Shown here: positions 63,001 to 64,000 of the stretch, piece by piece
Position numbering within the stretch: position 1 is the first letter of the stretch
How the letters are laid out: every line of letters starts with the position of its first letter
From: Chitinophagaceae bacterium
Lineage (GTDB): Bacteria > Bacteroidota > Bacteroidia > Chitinophagales > Chitinophagaceae
Reading direction: 5' to 3'
Assembly: GCA_023957575.1 (NCBI GenBank)
Contig: JAMLGU010000004.1
Coordinates: 186,001-250,000 of the forward strand
Length of the DNA: 64,000 bases
The notes under the pieces: model-generated
Databases searched by the model: none
Seen by the model: only the letters and a program-made list of their open reading frames with translations
Told to the model about the DNA's origin: nothing
Made by a program: the position numbers and the translations under genes

Positions 63001-63441
63001 AATGATAGAGGAGCTAACGGTTCTATTCTGTCAAACACCGGCGATGTGGTTCCTGCGGACTCCTGGACCAAATATTATTTTTATGACGCCGTAAAAGCAA
63101 ATTCTGATTATGATAATTATGATCCGGCAACAGACCCGAATGCAAAAATCAATAATAAATTTCCAAGATTATTGTCTGCCAGTTCGATCATGACATCCAA
63201 TACCTTTTACCTGTATAACTCTTCATATTTTAAATTGAAGTCTTTGCAGGTAGGTTACACATTGCCTAAAAACTGGTTAAATTCTGCCAGAATTAGTAAT
63301 CTTCGTGTTTTTGTATCAGGCGAAAATCTGCTGACAATCCAAAACAAAGATTTTCAGGGTGTAGATCCGGAATTGGGTAGCTCACTTATCGTTTATCCAA
63401 TTGCAAAATTGATTTCCGGCGGTTTGACACTTACTTTTTAA
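60100..63441 (+). pseudogene. SusC/RagA-family TonB-dependent receptor, 3' part (interrupted gene)
   Basis: This long frame of 1113 residues starts at a TTG just after the IS and contains the end of the STN domain. The carboxypeptidase-like regulatory domain follows (about 38-115, with ITGTVMNDKGEPLAHASVIVKG), then the SusC signature VVVVGYGVQKRVNLTGS, the plug (about 125-230) and the 22-strand barrel, ending GGLTLTF. Intact, with the 5' fragment, it would be about 1208 residues. The signal peptide is lost to this piece, so even if translated from the TTG it should not reach the outer membrane. SusD follows 20 bases later. Confidence 0.9.
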
Positions 63442-63461
63442 TTAATCTAATAAAACAAGAT

Positions 63462-64000
63462 ATGAAAAAGATATTATTATTAATAACGGTAATTTATACA
63501 TTGGGGGCTTTGCCCGGGTGCAAGAAATTATTGGAAACATCACCTAATGATAAAATTTCTTCGGGAACCATGTGGTCCACTGAAGGTTTAGTGGATCAAG
63601 GTGTGATTGGGGTGTATTATTCATTACAACGTCCGGTAAGGAGTAATGGGCTAATAGGAACAGCTCAAAACATTGGGTACTATGGCTATGAAGCATTTGG
63701 TATGACCGGTCAGGGTGAATACAATTTGGACAATTTATTTTCGAGTACAGTAAAGCCAAGCGCCGGTTATTTTACTCATCATTGGAAATGGTGCTACGAT
63801 GGTATTCACCGTGCCAATGATGCCATTGCGCATATACCCGATGCGCAAATGAAGGAGGAAAAGAAAAAAAGACTTGTAGCTGAATGTAAAGTGTTGCGTG
63901 CATTCTTCTATATGAGGTTGAACGAGCTTTATGGTCGTGACGGTTTGGGAGTACCAATTTACACAGAACCTATAAGCCCAACTGATGCCAATAAAGGCCA
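63462..64000 (+). CDS. RagB/SusD-family outer membrane lipoprotein, N-terminal part
   Basis: The gene runs off the window after about 179 codons. It starts MKKILLLITVIYTLGALPGC, a lipobox signal with the cysteine at residue 20, then CKKLLETSPNDKISSG. TPR-like helices follow, with HRANDAIAHIP and RLVAECKVLRAFFYMRLNELYG (the SusD core motif) before GVPIYTEPI. SusD proteins cap the SusC channel and bind the substrate. It starts 20 bases after the susC stop and would normally be co-transcribed. Confidence 0.95.
   Translation, partial: MKKILLLITVIYTLGALPGCKKLLETSPNDKISSGTMWSTEGLVDQGVIGVYYSLQRPVRSNGLIGTAQNIGYYGYEAFGMTGQGEYNLDNLFSSTVKPSAGYFTHHWKWCYDGIHRANDAIAHIPDAQMKEEKKKRLVAECKVLRAFFYMRLNELYGRDGLGVPIYTEPISPTDANKG

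Overview
The window comes from an AT-rich genome of the phylum Bacteroidota, most likely a Chitinophagaceae-like member of the Chitinophagales/Sphingobacteriales side. The evidence is an ECF sigma / FecR / SusC / SusD set, gldE beside mutY and ssb, TlpA with a DUF4369-type N-terminus, many DUF families typical of the phylum, and repeated promoter-like TANNTTTG boxes of the Bacteroidota type instead of Shine-Dalgarno-led genes. The genes are mostly ordinary chromosomal housekeeping functions in short operons on both strands. No tRNA, rRNA, CRISPR or prophage was seen.

Layout. 1-8.2 kb: end of a cystathionine synthase/lyase gene, an intergenic repeat, ruvC, a flippase-like membrane protein with a DUF3108 protein, an MBL hydrolase with an MFS transporter, and a large S9 peptidase. 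8.2-14.4 kb: a minus-strand set with a sulfide:quinone reductase-like flavoprotein, a newly read 50-residue gene behind it, a PqqD-like protein, and OPT and POT peptide transporters. 14.5-15.2 kb: a PIN toxin-antitoxin pair. 15.4-17.6 kb: purD, bcp and a small HExxH protein. 17.7-22.6 kb: a four-gene membrane signalling operon (FHA/transglutaminase-like protein, C-terminally anchored exported protein, PP2C phosphatase, Hanks-type kinase). 22.8-28.9 kb: lipoprotein, urea transporter, beta-barrel protein, trpBA, TlpA. 28.9-34.5 kb: S41 protease, a MurK-like kinase with murQ, a TIGR02757 protein, then 0.9 kb of palindromic repeats and a DUF302 protein. 34.8-41.2 kb: fructose-6-phosphate aldolase/transaldolase, LolE-like permease, rRNA/tRNA methyltransferase, BamA/TamA-like protein, truB, short asparaginase. 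41.5-47.8 kb: an HU - TPR - tiny COX24-like ribosomal protein - RNase G series facing mutY - ssb - gldE. 47.9-56.7 kb: DUF3109, LutB-like protein, deacetylase, HPF, NarL-type regulator, purH, comEC, SemiSWEET.

The last 7 kb (56.8-64 kb) is a TonB-dependent nutrient uptake unit that looks broken twice. Its ECF sigma gene has an in-frame TGA between regions 2 and 4. Its susC gene is split in the STN domain by an IS630-family element whose insertion point can be placed to the base: TA duplication, element 58979-60089. The anti-sigma gene and the visible part of susD are open.

The most unusual items are the FHA-transglutaminase / kinase / phosphatase operon with a 20-bp palindrome over its promoter, the small gene behind the SQR-like gene, the 67-nt nested palindrome in front of RNase G, the 12-bp inverted repeat around the PqqD start, and the doubly damaged sigma/SusC locus.
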